Source of the DNA: an uncultured bacterium
GTDB lineage: Bacteria > Desulfobacterota > GWC2-55-46
Assembly (NCBI GenBank): GCA_905339405.1
Contig: CAJPGC010000001.1
Coordinates: 1-64,000 of the forward strand
Reading direction: 5' to 3'
Length of the DNA stretch: 64,000 nt
The notes below the pieces were generated by a model, which had not been told where the DNA came from, did not search any database, and worked only from the letters and a program-made list of their open reading frames with translations. This document shows positions 48,301 to 56,948 of the stretch, piece after piece. The translations under genes were made by a program, and so were the position numbers. Within the stretch, counting starts at the first letter, position 1. Every line of letters starts with the position of its first letter.

Positions 48301-48645
48301 ATACTGAAAAAAGCGCTTGATGATGAAAAGGGGCGCTGGGCGCTGTCGGCCCATTGCGAGGCGTCAAGCGAGCTGCCTTTGACTGCGGTCGTCAGGGGCG
48401 AGATCATACGGGTCGTCATTGACAGGACGTTCGTCGATCCAGAGGGTGTAAGGTGGGTCATAGACTTCAAGACGGGAACGCATGCCGGGGGCTCTCTCGA
48501 GGAGTTCCTTGAAAGCGAGCGGGGAAGGTACAGGGGCCAGCTGCAGAGGTACGAGGAGGCCTTGAGGGCTTACGGCGAGACGCGGCCAATAAGGAAGGGG
48601 CTTTATTATCCGGCGCACAGGGCGTGGGTGGAGGTGGAAGGGTAG
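45328..48645 (+). CDS. AddA/RecB-like UvrD helicase-nuclease
   Basis: The 1105-residue protein is a UvrD/Rep superfamily I helicase. Walker A is in APAGSGKTELL (about residue 28-38), followed by LTFTRKAAGEM (Ia), VDEFQDTSG (II), VGDPMQSIYLFREA (III), TIHKAKGLEFDNVI (V) and LLYVAATRAK (VI). A C-terminal PD-(D/E)XK nuclease (WVIDFKTG, with YRGQLQRYEEAL) completes the AddA layout. ATG 45346 is an alternative start. With the previous gene it forms the break-resection pair that loads RecA. Confidence 0.92.
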   Translation: MKTLIDMTDDIARERALDPSASFVVQAPAGSGKTELLMQRYLKLLALVERPEQILALTFTRKAAGEMRSRILAAMSRAKEGRAPSAAHEAKTFALAARVLERDAAMGWSLLENPGRLKVQTIDSFSASVVRQTPVLSGLSRYTVTDEPEEFYREAAARTVALVEEDGPAGEALRKALGHLGNSVKGLMDRLVVMLERRDQWLRHLRHEASGPELRFILEGSLQRLIGHELETIARAFPPGIPGVIAPYARYAASNIEDQDNPIKRLSECAGLPSCDSSALPEWHCLRKLLLTDKNTLRKKVDVRDGFPAGKGDAADRKREFTDLLSSFEKFDCMVESLGRVSRLPAPNFTDEEWEALEAIISLLPIAETNLAEAFAEKGSVDFQGVSLAALKALGTEDDPTDLMLSLDLRVQHILVDEFQDTSGTQMSLLETLTKGWTEGDGRTLFVVGDPMQSIYLFREAEVGLFLDARMGRIGTVRMEPLTLSRNFRSLEGVVSWVNKTMESAFAQSEDAFTGAVVYSPSVSVKGHVEGSGVDMTLFSARDDGAEAQKALSILKGIPEGETTAILCRSRGHLHSIVEALKKEGMQFGAQAIDPLAERTAVRDLMALLRALSHPLDRVAWLACLRAPWTALSLSDLHALCLGDRQGPVRALLGDGERLARLSADGRARAARFAKEFGKALEIWGRRQPSEALRGLWISLGGPACCDEEGREDAARFLSLIEEVESSGAVSVREIDCRMKGLYADHASAGKKLDIMTIHKAKGLEFDNVIIPGMGKRARSDDKRLLVWMERGEEDLLLAPIESKGSVEGSRIYSYLSAIKKEKTANEEIRLLYVAATRAKKNLFLLGHVGMDEDGGIKAAPRSFLSRIPHALSEDMVTGAEAPEEAREKPVLRLKRLPITWELPKAMDALPSAGSFVQPSSDDGPRFYWAGEAVKHLGTAVHRYFCRIAKEGVDKWDLERLKGEEPRMRSMLKALGLSGAEAARASAEGVSILKKALDDEKGRWALSAHCEASSELPLTAVVRGEIIRVVIDRTFVDPEGVRWVIDFKTGTHAGGSLEEFLESERGRYRGQLQRYEEALRAYGETRPIRKGLYYPAHRAWVEVEG

Positions 48646-48743
48646 TCAGGTTAGGTGGATTGAGAAACGTATTCCATACCCGAGAAGAATAATTCTGCCA
48701 TTGCGACTGAAGCGAATTTTTGAGTTTTTGTTAGAGAGGCTTT

Positions 48744-48775
48744 TTGCGCGCTGCCGCGCAAGGATGTTTTTTTTT
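48744..48775 (+). terminator. intrinsic terminator after addA-like gene
   Basis: The perfect stem TTGCGCG / CGCGCAA has a CTGC loop, and nine T follow a few bases later. The rest of the 48646-49028 gap holds a C-rich stretch and an imperfect inverted pair around 48780 and 48935, with no gene. Confidence 0.6.
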
Positions 48776-48972
48776 AAAATACCGTGTAACGCGGCTGCCG
48801 CCGCTCTCTGTAACAGGGCTCTACGCGCTTTCTTCCCCCCCTACCCGCGAACCTCGCCCCTGAGGTCGCTTCGCTCCCCGCAACCCCGGCTCGGTTCGCC
48901 CTTCCTCCCTTAGGCGCGCTCCGCCCTGTTACGGTGTATGTGTTAAAGACAATACAAAATGAGTTTCTATTA

Positions 48973-49011
48973 AAAAAAGCCGCGCCCTTATCGGGCGCGG
49001 CCTTGTATTTT
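48973..49011. terminator. terminator of the hemerythrin gene
   Basis: The stem GCCGCGCCC / GGGCGCGGC has an A run on one side and a T-rich side on the other; it works leftward for the hemerythrin gene. Confidence 0.85.
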
Positions 49012-49028
49012 ATTGGCGTCAAACCGGG

Positions 49029-49460
49029 TCAGCAGTTTACGACAACGGCTTCGTGCTTGGATTCCTCGGCGCGCAGGAACGCACCGAGCGATTTGTCCAT
49101 GTTGCCTATGTGCGAGACGAACCAGTCTACGAGCTGCCTCTGCACCTTTATGAGGAGGGCGAGGGTGGCCGCTTCGTCGAACTCGCTCCTCAAGGCTGCG
49201 AGTTCGGTCACGAACCTCCTGTGCTCGGCGGTGTGGGCGCGCCTTCCGGAGTATCCGGTCCTTTCCATAGAGGCCTCTTCCGCGGAGAAGTGCCTTATCG
49301 TGTAGCTTTCGAGATATTCGAAAAGAGAGGAGATGTCCTCCCTTATGCGGCTGTGCTCCATCGCGTCAAGAAGCATTCCGAGCCTGTCGAAAAGCTCCCT
49401 GTGCTGCTTGTCCTGCCACCAGACCCCGGTCGAGTACTGTTCCTTCCACTTAAGCGCCAT
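49029..49460 (-). CDS. bacteriohemerythrin
   Basis: The 143-residue four-helix protein has the complete diiron motif set: His in WWQDKQHRELF, HFSAEEASM with Glu, RRAHTAEHRRF with two His, and HIGNMD with His and Asp. It binds O2 and could store, deliver or sense it. AAGGAGG lies at good spacing before ATG 49460; the frame is open much further upstream, but only this start gives a clean hemerythrin. It is divergent from the kinase gene. Confidence 0.95.
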   Translation of the reverse strand: MALKWKEQYSTGVWWQDKQHRELFDRLGMLLDAMEHSRIREDISSLFEYLESYTIRHFSAEEASMERTGYSGRRAHTAEHRRFVTELAALRSEFDEAATLALLIKVQRQLVDWFVSHIGNMDKSLGAFLRAEESKHEAVVVNC

Positions 49461-49683
49461 GACGTCCTCCTTGTGTTTGGCCCGGTAAAAAAGGCCCGTA
49501 CTTTTTATCGGAGGCTTTCGCCGGGACTTTAGGGAAAAAAACGGCCTCCGTCTAGTTGGGTTGCAAGTCTTTGAATAATAAGGATTTTCTGTTCCTCTCC
49601 GGCCTCTGCCAGGGCTGGCCTTTCCCTTGACAACCGCAGAGTTTACATAGTACGCTTTAAATCGTGAGTGAAGACGAATCAAC

Positions 49684-52200
49684 TTGAGCCGGTCCCGAAT
49701 GTTCTTTAACAGATGGATACCCGCTGGCGCCCTTTTGGCCACGCTCCTAATGAGCGTCGTCATCTGGCAGGCCCTCGTCCGCTCGGAGCGCGAAGCCCTC
49801 GGCAACCACTCGGCTTCAACCGCCTCCGTTGCCAGGGAGTTCCTGAGGGATGAGCTGGAGACCCACGCCGAGTCGCTCGCTGACCTCGGCAGGCGGCAGT
49901 TGAACGACGCGCGTTTCCATGAATGGCGTGCCGAGGCCGCGCTCCTGCTGGAAAACAAGCCTGAATTCGCGGCGATAGTATGGGCCGGAAGCTCCCGCGA
50001 GGTGCTTGCCTCTCTGCCCTCCAAAGCCGCCATTCCCGTCGATTTCGCGCTCGATAAGAGCGTTGCCGCGCTTTTCTCCAGCGCGGGCCAGGCATGGACT
50101 CCGGTCGTCTCGCAGCCCGTAAGGCTCGCGGGCGGCCGCGCCGGTTTCATAATAGCCGCGCCCCTGTGGAAAGAAGGCGAGTTCAGGGGCGTCATCGCCG
50201 GGGTCTACGACAGCCGCGAGTTCATATCGAAGGTATTTGACGACGCCAGCCACGAGCTGGAGGGATATTCGTTCTCGGTGACTTCTGGCCCTTCCGAGCT
50301 ATACAGGAGCGCGCCCTCTTCTTCCGAAGCCCTCGTGATGGAGCTGCCGGTGGACGCCGCGGGCGTCGACTGGAAGATGTCCGTCTGGCCCGGCAAGGAG
50401 GTCTCGGAAACCTACCTTACGCCGCTGCCTGGCGTGGTCTTCGCGCTCGGCTCCGTAAGTTCTGTCCTTTTCGCGTCGCTGATATTTTTCGCCCAGGTAA
50501 ACAGGCGCAAGAACGCCGACCTCGTAGAGGCCAACGAGATGCTCAAGGCCGAGGTCGCCGAAAGGGCCAGGACCGGGGAGGAGCTGAGAAAAAGCGACGA
50601 GAAGTTCCGCAGCCTCGTCGAGACCATGACCGACCTCATATGGGAGGCGGGCGTGGACGCCGAATACACGTACGTAAGCCCGAGGTCCACCGCCCTGTTC
50701 GGCTACGGGCCTGAAGAGGTGCTGGGAAGGCGCATCTGGGATTTCATGGCTCCCGGGGAGGCTGAGGCCTTCAAAAAGGAGTTCACGAACGCGTCCGCCT
50801 CGAGGGAACCTTTGAACCTCATCGAGAGCGTGAGCGTACGCAGGGACGGCACGAGGGTCGTGCTCGAGACGATAGCCGTCCCGGTCTTCGACAAGGAGGG
50901 CGCGTTCTCCGGGTACAGGGGAGTGCACAGGGACGTCACGCAAAAGAAAGAGGCGAAGGACGCACTGAGGAAAAGCAACGAGAGGCTCGAGAACGCCCAG
51001 AGGATAGCCAGGATGGGCGGCTGGGACTGGGACATAGAAAAAGACGAGCTCCATTGGTCGGACGAGATATACAGGATATTCGGCGTTGAGCCGGGGGAGT
51101 TCGGGGCGACCTACGAGGCATTCCTGGGGTTCGTCCACCCCGAGGACAGGATGTCCGTGCACAGGAACGTCACTGAGGCCTTGACGCTCCGCAAGCCCTA
51201 CTCGATAGAGCACAGGATAGTGCTCTCTGACGGCACGCAGAAGATGGTGCAAGAGCAGGCCGAGGTAAGGTTCAACCAGGCCGGGAGCCCCGTCGCCATG
51301 AGCGGCACGGTGCAGGACATAACCGAAAGGAAGCAGATAGACGAGCAGCTCAGGCTCTACAGGGACCACTTGAGGGAGCTCGTCGAGGAGAGGACGGCCG
51401 ACCTGCACGAGGTGAACGAGAAGCTCAAGTTCGAGGTCGAGATAAGAAAGAAGGCCGAAGAGGCCGTCATAAGCATGAACGAGGCGCTGGAGAAAAGGGC
51501 CGTGGAGCTGGAGCGCGTCAACAAGGAACTCGAGGCGTTCACCTATTCGGCGTCCCACGACCTGCAGGAGCCTTTGAGGGTCATCTCCGGGTACGTCCAG
51601 CTCCTCGGCAGGAGGTACAAGGGTAGGCTCGACAAGGAAGCGGACGAGTTCATCTCCTTCGCGGTCGACGGCGTGGCGAGGATGCAGAGGCTCATCGCCG
51701 ACCTGCTTTCCTATTCGCGCGTAGGCAGACTGAGCACTCTTCAACCAGTGGACTTCGAAGAGGCACTGTGGCGCGCGAAGGCCAACCTTAGGGTCGCCAT
51801 CGAGGAGAGCGGGGCCGTCCTGAGGCACGGTGCCCTGCCGACGGTGCTCGCGGACGCCTCCCAGATAGACCAGCTCCTCATGAACCTCTTGAACAACGCC
51901 ATCAAGTACAGGGGCAAGCAGGCCCCTCTGGTGACGGTGAACGCCGTTTACGAAGGCGGCGAGTGGCTGTTTTCCGTGAGCGACAACGGCATAGGGATAG
52001 ACCCGAAGTACTCGGAGAAGGTGTTCGACATATTCCAGAGGCTCCACGGCAGCGGCGAGTACCCGGGCACCGGCATCGGCCTTTCCATCTGCAAAAAGGT
52101 CGTGGAGAACCACGGGGGCAGGATTTGGGTAGAGTCGCTCCCCGGGGCAGGCTCGACATTTTATTTCACGCTGCCGGGAAAGGAGGCCGCAAATGCCTGA
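49684..52200 (+). CDS. sensor histidine kinase with periplasmic sensor and two PAS domains
   Basis: The 838-residue protein has membrane helices at about 12-30 and 255-275 enclosing a 225-residue periplasmic sensor. Then come PAS 1 (about 305-425), PAS 2 with PAC (about 435-560), a coiled coil, a dimerisation domain with the phospho-His in [11 protein letters not shown], and an ATPase domain ([29 protein letters not shown]). This kinase class usually pairs with Rcp1-like receivers, and such a receiver overlaps its 3' end. TTG 49684 is a tentative start; ATG 49699 is possible. A perfect -35 TTGACA sits at 49627. Confidence 0.92.
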   Translation: MSRSRMFFNRWIPAGALLATLLMSVVIWQALVRSEREALGNHSASTASVAREFLRDELETHAESLADLGRRQLNDARFHEWRAEAALLLENKPEFAAIVWAGSSREVLASLPSKAAIPVDFALDKSVAALFSSAGQAWTPVVSQPVRLAGGRAGFIIAAPLWKEGEFRGVIAGVYDSREFISKVFDDASHELEGYSFSVTSGPSELYRSAPSSSEALVMELPVDAAGVDWKMSVWPGKEVSETYLTPLPGVVFALGSVSSVLFASLIFFAQVNRRKNADLVEANEMLKAEVAERARTGEELRKSDEKFRSLVETMTDLIWEAGVDAEYTYVSPRSTALFGYGPEEVLGRRIWDFMAPGEAEAFKKEFTNASASREPLNLIESVSVRRDGTRVVLETIAVPVFDKEGAFSGYRGVHRDVTQKKEAKDALRKSNERLENAQRIARMGGWDWDIEKDELHWSDEIYRIFGVEPGEFGATYEAFLGFVHPEDRMSVHRNVTEALTLRKPYSIEHRIVLSDGTQKMVQEQAEVRFNQAGSPVAMSGTVQDITERKQIDEQLRLYRDHLRELVEERTADLHEVNEKLKFEVEIRKKAEEAVISMNEALEKRAVELERVNKELEAFTYSASHDLQEPLRVISGYVQLLGRRYKGRLDKEADEFISFAVDGVARMQRLIADLLSYSRVGRLSTLQPVDFEEALWRAKANLRVAIEESGAVLRHGALPTVLADASQIDQLLMNLLNNAIKYRGKQAPLVTVNAVYEGGEWLFSVSDNGIGIDPKYSEKVFDIFQRLHGSGEYPGTGIGLSICKKVVENHGGRIWVESLPGAGSTFYFTLPGKEAANA

Positions 52201-52633
52201 AGCAGGAAGGCCGATAGACATACTCATGGTGGAGGACAACCCGCATGACGTCAGGCTCACGATGGAGGCCTTCAAGGACGCCAAGGTCTCAAACAACCTG
52301 AGCGTCGTATACGACGGTGAAGAGGCGCTCATGTTCCTCAGGCGCGAGGGAGAGTACGCCGGGTCGCCCAGGCCTGACCTCATCCTCCTGGACCTGAACC
52401 TGCCGAAAAAATGCGGCCGCGAAGTCCTTGAAGAGATAAAGCGCGACCCCGACCTGAAGCGTATCCCGGTGGTGGTGCTGACCACTTCCGAAAACGAAAA
52501 GGACATCATGCGCGCCTACGAGCTCCACGTAAACGCGTACATAACCAAGCCGGTCGACCTCGACCAGTTCATAAAGATAGTGGAGGCAGTGGAAGACTTC
52601 TGGCTCACCGTCGTGAAGCTTCCGCCTAAATAG
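52193..52633 (+). CDS. Rcp1-like single-domain response regulator
   Basis: The 146-residue CheY-like protein is of the Rcp1 group. The acidic pocket is VEDN, the phospho-acceptor is in LLDLNLP, and TTSENEKD and TKPVDLDQF follow. There is no output domain. It overlaps the kinase stop by eight bases and is followed by the sigma-54 activator after one base, so it probably acts in a relay. Confidence 0.95.
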   Translation: MPEAGRPIDILMVEDNPHDVRLTMEAFKDAKVSNNLSVVYDGEEALMFLRREGEYAGSPRPDLILLDLNLPKKCGREVLEEIKRDPDLKRIPVVVLTTSENEKDIMRAYELHVNAYITKPVDLDQFIKIVEAVEDFWLTVVKLPPK

Positions 52634-52634
52634 C

Positions 52635-54047
52635 ATGGAGATAATGCCCTTTCTGAAGATACTCCTCGTGGAGGACAGCCCGGCCGACTCGCGCCTCCTG
52701 TGGGAGATGCTGCGGGACTCGGGTATAAAAGGCAGGTTCGCCCTGGACCCGGCCGTGACCCTGAAGGAGGCAATAAGCCAGCTATCCTCGAAGAAGTTCG
52801 ACCTCGTGCTCCTGGACCTCATGCTGCCGGACTCAGCGGGCCTCGATACCTTCAGGGCGGTGCACAAGGCCTGCCCCGACGTCCCTGTAGTCCTTCTGAC
52901 TGGCCTTTCCGACGAGAACCTCGCCGCCAGGGCAGTGAGGGAGGGCGCGCAGGACTACCTCGTAAAAGGGCAGGTCGACCCGGCAACTCTCGTGCGCTCG
53001 ATGAGGTACGCGGTCGAAAGGCACGTGGCCGAAAGGAGCTTCAGGCCTTCCCCGAAGCTTTCCGAGGAAGGCAAAAAGCTCTGCCCGGACATGGTAGGCT
53101 CTTCGGACGAGCTGAAGGAAGTAAGGAGCCTCATAGAGACGGTCGCAAGGACCTCGAACACCTCCGTCCTCATAATGGGAGAGACTGGGACCGGCAAGGA
53201 GCTGGTCGCCAACTCGATACATTTCCTCAGCAGCCGCAGGTACGGCCCGTTCATCAAGCTCAACTGCAGCGCGATACCGGACACGCTCATGGAAGCCGAG
53301 ATGTTCGGCTATGAGAAAGGGGCCTTCACCGACGCGAAGCAATCGAAGAAAGGGCTTTTCGAGCTTGCCGACGGCGGCACGATATTCCTCGACGAGATAG
53401 GGGACATGGACATAAGGCTCCAGCCCAAGCTCCTTCAGATACTGGAGAACAGGACGCTAAGGAAGCTCGGCGGCGTCTCCGACGTTAAGATAGACGTCAG
53501 GGTTATCGCGGCAACCAACGTGGAGCTGGCCGAGATGGTCAGGGAGAAGCGTTTCCGGGAAGACCTGTACTACAGGCTCAACGTAATGGTCATAGGCCTG
53601 CCGCCGCTGCGCGAGAGAAAAGAAGACATAGTCCTGCTGGCCGAGCACTTCATGGACGAGAACGCCCCGCTCGAAGGGCAGGAGGGGCAGATAAGGAAGC
53701 TCACGCCTGAAACGGCGGCGGTTTTGTCGGAGTACAACTGGCCCGGCAACATAAGAGAGCTCAAGAACGTCATAGAGCGGGCGATGATACTGGCCGGGCC
53801 GGATGAGATAAGGCCCGAGCACCTCCATATAACCGGCGGCCAGGAGCCGGCCCCGGCCGCCCGGCCGGGCGCTCCGCAGTATTCAATGGATATGTCGCTT
53901 GAGGAGCTTGAAAAAGCCCACATAAAGAATGTCCTTGAAAAGACCGGCGGCAACATAACACACGCATCAAAGGTCCTCGGCATCTCCCGTTATACCTTGA
54001 GGGAGAAGCTCAAGAAGTACGGTCTCAGGGAAGCGGAAAACGCCTAA
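52635..54047 (+). CDS. NtrC-type sigma-54 activator
   Basis: The 470-residue protein has a receiver domain at about 7-125 (VEDSP, LLDLMLP, KGQ). Its AAA+ domain is at about 152-390 with Walker A GETGTGKE, Walker B GGTIFLDEIGD and the arginine-finger region FREDLYYRLNV. A Fis-type helix-turn-helix (GNITHASKVLGISRYTLREKLKK) is at the end. The sigma-54 contact loop reads GAFTDA instead of GAFTGA. It is translated with the kinase and receiver upstream. A perfect sigma-54 promoter lies 160 bases after its stop. Confidence 0.95.
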   Translation: MEIMPFLKILLVEDSPADSRLLWEMLRDSGIKGRFALDPAVTLKEAISQLSSKKFDLVLLDLMLPDSAGLDTFRAVHKACPDVPVVLLTGLSDENLAARAVREGAQDYLVKGQVDPATLVRSMRYAVERHVAERSFRPSPKLSEEGKKLCPDMVGSSDELKEVRSLIETVARTSNTSVLIMGETGTGKELVANSIHFLSSRRYGPFIKLNCSAIPDTLMEAEMFGYEKGAFTDAKQSKKGLFELADGGTIFLDEIGDMDIRLQPKLLQILENRTLRKLGGVSDVKIDVRVIAATNVELAEMVREKRFREDLYYRLNVMVIGLPPLRERKEDIVLLAEHFMDENAPLEGQEGQIRKLTPETAAVLSEYNWPGNIRELKNVIERAMILAGPDEIRPEHLHITGGQEPAPAARPGAPQYSMDMSLEELEKAHIKNVLEKTGGNITHASKVLGISRYTLREKLKKYGLREAENA

Positions 54048-54104
54048 CCCACCTCTTTCAGCCAAGCCGCAATAAATCCTCTCACTGATAAGTTTTTTAC
54101 CATA

Positions 54105-54145
54105 CCGATAAGAAACTTACCGCCTAATGGTAAGTTTCTTATCGG
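54105..54145 (+). promoter_or_regulatory. long perfect palindrome, candidate enhancer site
   Basis: The 17-base arms CCGATAAGAAACTTACC and GGTAAGTTTCTTATCGG surround a 7-base spacer. It lies about 108 bases before the expected start of the sigma-54 promoter, the usual place for activator binding. A related half-site, CTGATAAGTTTTTTACC, lies at 54085-54101. The stem is AT-rich and followed by only four T, so a terminator is possible but less likely. Confidence 0.55.
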
Positions 54146-54205
54146 TTTTGCGTTCCCTTGTCCGTTGAATAATTCCAACTATTTGAAAATATTAAGTTTT
54201 TTATA

Positions 54206-54222
54206 TTGGCATGGCCGTTGCA
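54206..54222 (+). promoter_or_regulatory. sigma-54 (-24/-12) promoter
   Basis: TTGGCATGGCCGTTGCA matches the consensus TTGGCACG-N4-TTGCA with one change, and the GG and GC are 10 bases apart as required. It points to the REC-PilZ and RpoS-like genes. Confidence 0.88.
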
Positions 54223-54288
54223 ATGTATTTGCTTGTCCAGGTTGCCGTAAGAAAATCAGGGAACGTACGGAGTTGAGAGGAGCGGGAA

Positions 54289-54960
54289 ATGGCTGATGGA
54301 TTCTTTAAGATACTTGTGGTCGACGACGACGAAACGATGCGCGAGGTCTGCTCTGAGGTGCTCGCGGCTGAAGGATATGACGTATCGATAGCAGCGGACG
54401 GATGGGAGGCCCTGGGCGTCATGGGCCTCAGATGGGACCTTATCATCACCGATTTCAATATGCCCGGCCTGGACGGGGTAGGCCTGTACAGGGCTACCGT
54501 GAGCCGCATCCCCGAGATGAGCGGAAAGTTCATCTTCATGACGGGGGACAGCGCTTCGGCAAAGGTCATAGAGGGGATGGGGCGCACTCTGGTAAGGAAG
54601 CCCTTCAAAGTCAGGGACCTCCTTGACAAGGTTTCCGCAGCCCTCAAGGAGTCGGATGCCAGCAGGAGGGACAGGAGGGTGAGGCTCAGCGGGTGCGGGC
54701 TCCACATACGCATGGCAGGCTCTGAGCTTGCTGCGGTGGCCGAAGACCTTTCGATTCACGGAATGAAAATAAGGTACGCGGGAAGCCCTTTCGAGGCAGG
54801 CCCGGGCCTCAGGATATCAATAGACGACCTTAACATAAGCAGGAACGCGAGGGTGGTCTGGTCTGTCGCCTCCGCGGGGAGCGAGTCCTGCTCCGGAGTC
54901 ATCTTTGAGAAGCCGGTCCCGGCTTCGGTATTGGCGGAACTGGTACCAAGCAGATTGTAA
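54289..54960 (+). CDS. receiver-PilZ protein
   Basis: The 223-residue protein has a receiver at about 8-122 (VVDDDE, phospho-acceptor in ITDFNMP, MTGDSA, RKPF). A PilZ-like domain is at about 138-222. The RRDRR and EDLSIHGMKI motifs match the RxxxR and D/NxSxxG cyclic di-GMP contacts. It could join phosphorylation and cyclic di-GMP signals. GAGAGGAG precedes the ATG. It is the first gene after the sigma-54 promoter; the sigma factor gene follows after 24 bases. Confidence 0.88.
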   Translation: MADGFFKILVVDDDETMREVCSEVLAAEGYDVSIAADGWEALGVMGLRWDLIITDFNMPGLDGVGLYRATVSRIPEMSGKFIFMTGDSASAKVIEGMGRTLVRKPFKVRDLLDKVSAALKESDASRRDRRVRLSGCGLHIRMAGSELAAVAEDLSIHGMKIRYAGSPFEAGPGLRISIDDLNISRNARVVWSVASAGSESCSGVIFEKPVPASVLAELVPSRL

Positions 54961-54984
54961 GCTGAAAAGAGGAGGAGTAAAAAA

Positions 54985-56004
54985 ATGCTGAGGAATACGG
55001 TAGTTCACACGGAGAGGAAGCTCGCGCGGCCTGTAAGGGCCAGGAGGACGAAGCACGTGGCGGGGGAGGCTGCGCAGGGATGGCCGCTGCCTTACTGGGA
55101 TGGCCCGGAGACCGCGAAAAAGCCTGTCCATAACGCCAGGGAAGAAGAGGCGCGCGAGGCCCAGTCAGCCCCTCAGTCGCTCGATTCCATAAACATTTAC
55201 TTCAGGGAAATCAAAAAATACAAGCTCCTCAAGGCTGAAGAGGAGATAGAGCTGGCCAAAAAGGTAGCCAAGGGCGACATGAACGCCAGGAATAGGATGA
55301 TAGAGGCGAATTTGCGCCTTGTGGTGAACATCGCCAAGAAGTACATGAACAGGGGGCTCCCGTTCCAGGACCTCATCGACGAGGGCAACATAGGGTTAAT
55401 CAAGGCTGTGGAGAGGTTCAAGGCGACGATGGGCTGCCGCTTCTCGACTTACGCTACTTACTGGATAAGGCAGACCGTCGAGCGCGCTCTTGCCAACAAG
55501 GGCAGCATGATAAGGCTCCCCATCCATATAGTGACAGATATGTCGAAGATGGAGAGGGCGGCAAGGGAGTTCAGGGTGCTCTCCAACAGGGAGCCTTCCC
55601 ACGCGGAGCTCTCCGAGAAGACCGGCCTTTCCGGCAGGTACGTTAAAAAGCTCGAAGTCATAAGCAAGCGGACGATGTCCCTTGAGTCGGCCGTCCACGA
55701 GAGCTCGGACCAGAGCCTCCTTGAGAGCATAGAGGACGAGCGCACGCCTGCCCCGATGGACCTCATGCAGGAGGCGGCCGTGGCAGGAAAGGTAACGAGC
55801 TGGCTCGACCTTCTCGACGAGAACGAAAGGAAGGTCTTAACGCTGAGGTTCGGCATAGGCGACTATACGCCAAAGACGCTCGAAGTCATCGGGCGCAAGT
55901 TCGGGGTCACGAGGGAACGGGTCCGCCAGATAGAGGAAAAAGCCCTTCTGAAGCTCCGCGACATCGCCGGAAAAAGCGCAAGCACGGCAGCCGACCTTCT
56001 TTAG
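54985..56004 (+). CDS. rpoS: RpoS-like sigma factor
   Basis: The 339-residue sigma-70-family protein has an unusual basic N-terminal 60 residues. Regions 1.2 (DSINIYFREIKKYKLLKAEEE), 2 (RLVVNIAKKYMNRGLPFQDLIDEGN, FSTYATYWIRQTVERAL), 3 and 4 (DENERKVLTLRFGI, TRERVRQIEEKAL) follow. Length and the short region 1 fit the RpoS group rather than RpoD (too short) or RpoH (no Q-R-K box). GAGGAGGAG precedes the ATG. It is second in the sigma-54-driven operon, pointing to stationary-phase or stress control by the upstream kinase system. Confidence 0.85.
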   Translation: MLRNTVVHTERKLARPVRARRTKHVAGEAAQGWPLPYWDGPETAKKPVHNAREEEAREAQSAPQSLDSINIYFREIKKYKLLKAEEEIELAKKVAKGDMNARNRMIEANLRLVVNIAKKYMNRGLPFQDLIDEGNIGLIKAVERFKATMGCRFSTYATYWIRQTVERALANKGSMIRLPIHIVTDMSKMERAAREFRVLSNREPSHAELSEKTGLSGRYVKKLEVISKRTMSLESAVHESSDQSLLESIEDERTPAPMDLMQEAAVAGKVTSWLDLLDENERKVLTLRFGIGDYTPKTLEVIGRKFGVTRERVRQIEEKALLKLRDIAGKSASTAADLL

Positions 56005-56067
56005 AAAAGCGGCAATCATGCCGCAGGAAAGACGGCGGGCAGCGCCCGCCGGTACAAAAGGGGCTTT

Positions 56068-56499
56068 ATGATCAGGGTAATGGTCGCGATGCAGGGAAGG
56101 CTTTATTCGGAAGGGCTCAGAAGCCTCATCGAAAGCGCGACCGGCGGCATGGAAGTGGCGGGGGTGGCAGGTGAGGACGAGCACCCGTACTCGCTTGCCG
56201 AAAGGCTGAGGCCAGGGATAATCCTCACCGATACGAAAACCATTTCGGCCTCGTTCCCCGGCGGGGCGCCGAAAGGCTCACGGCTCCTGGTCATAGGCTC
56301 GGAAGGAGAAGAGCTCGCTGACCTTATATTAAACGGTATTGTGTGCGGCGCGCTCCATGACAGCTCCGGGGTACTGACGCTCGAGACAGCCGTAAGGGCG
56401 GTGTCTATGGGCGTAGTATGGATGGAAGGCGCGTGGCCTAAAAGGCGAAAGGAAGGCTCCCTGCCGGAGGCCGACCCGCCAGGGCCTGTGCCGGCCTGA
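56068..56499 (+). CDS. receiver-like protein without output domain
   Basis: The 143-residue protein reads like the receiver of a NarL-type regulator (MIRVMVAMQGRLYSEGLRSLIES, ILTDTK, and a final LETAVRAVSMGVVWMEG). The N-terminal acidic pair is missing (VAMQG) and there is no helix-turn-helix after it. It may be a degenerate or truncated regulator. It follows the sigma factor gene after 63 bases that contain a GC hairpin, and may be in the same operon. Confidence 0.65.
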   Translation: MIRVMVAMQGRLYSEGLRSLIESATGGMEVAGVAGEDEHPYSLAERLRPGIILTDTKTISASFPGGAPKGSRLLVIGSEGEELADLILNGIVCGALHDSSGVLTLETAVRAVSMGVVWMEGAWPKRRKEGSLPEADPPGPVPA

Positions 56500-56719
56500 A
56501 GAAGCTATTCTCTCTTTATTCTTTCTTAGGGTCTAATGCCCAGCGGTTTGCCGCGTTTTTCTCCCTCCCCCTGGATGGGGGAGGGCAGGGGAGAGGGTGA
56601 AAAGATCTCGCCCTCCCATCAAGAAAAGGGTTGTTTAGGTATCCCGCTGCTTGAGGCGAGCTCATTGAACGAGCTGAATTATCAAGAAGCCATGCCCATC
56701 GAAAATAGGGCGTGAAAAG

Positions 56720-56920
56720 ATTTTGCAGACCTGAGGCCCGCGAACTGCCTGCCCCGCTCCCTTCACTCTGTCTCAAGCGATTACCGATTTTTTCAACAAC
56801 CCCCAGTTGGACAGCCAACCTTCAAAGGGCTAGCGGGCCTCAGGGGCAGTACCCGGAAAGACCGGGTTTGCCCGTGGAATGGTCCTGTGTGGATTGCGGC
56901 TTGCTAGCGGATAAATGAAG
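56720..56920 (+). ncRNA. candidate structured RNA
   Basis: A 12-base perfect inverted pair (CCTGAGGCCCGC 56730-56741 with GCGGGCCTCAGG 56833-56844) encloses 91 bases with a small hairpin GTTGG/CCAAC. It is followed by a second strong hairpin (ACCCGG / CCGGGT with an outer GGGCA / TGCCC, 56844-56873) and then a terminator at 56921-56948. No open frame fits. It matches no RNA family I can name; 6S, RNase P, tmRNA and SRP signatures are absent. The upstream part of the gap (56500-56700) holds a low-complexity CCCTCCCC/GGGGGAGGG stretch only. Confidence 0.45.
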
Positions 56921-56948
56921 AGGGGAGTGGAAACGCTCCCCCCTTTTT
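56921..56948 (+). terminator. intrinsic terminator
   Basis: The stem GGGGAGTG / CGCTCCCC has a GAAA tetraloop, then CC and five T. Confidence 0.88.

Noticed and set aside
49461-50195. Long N-terminal extension of the hemerythrin frame
   Set aside because: It runs through the divergent kinase gene; the clean hemerythrin start at 49460 has a strong AAGGAGG site.
50299-52509. Long minus-strand open frame across the sensor kinase
   Set aside because: It overlaps clear kinase and receiver motifs on the plus strand; its translation is rich in Arg/Pro/His repeats typical of shadow frames.
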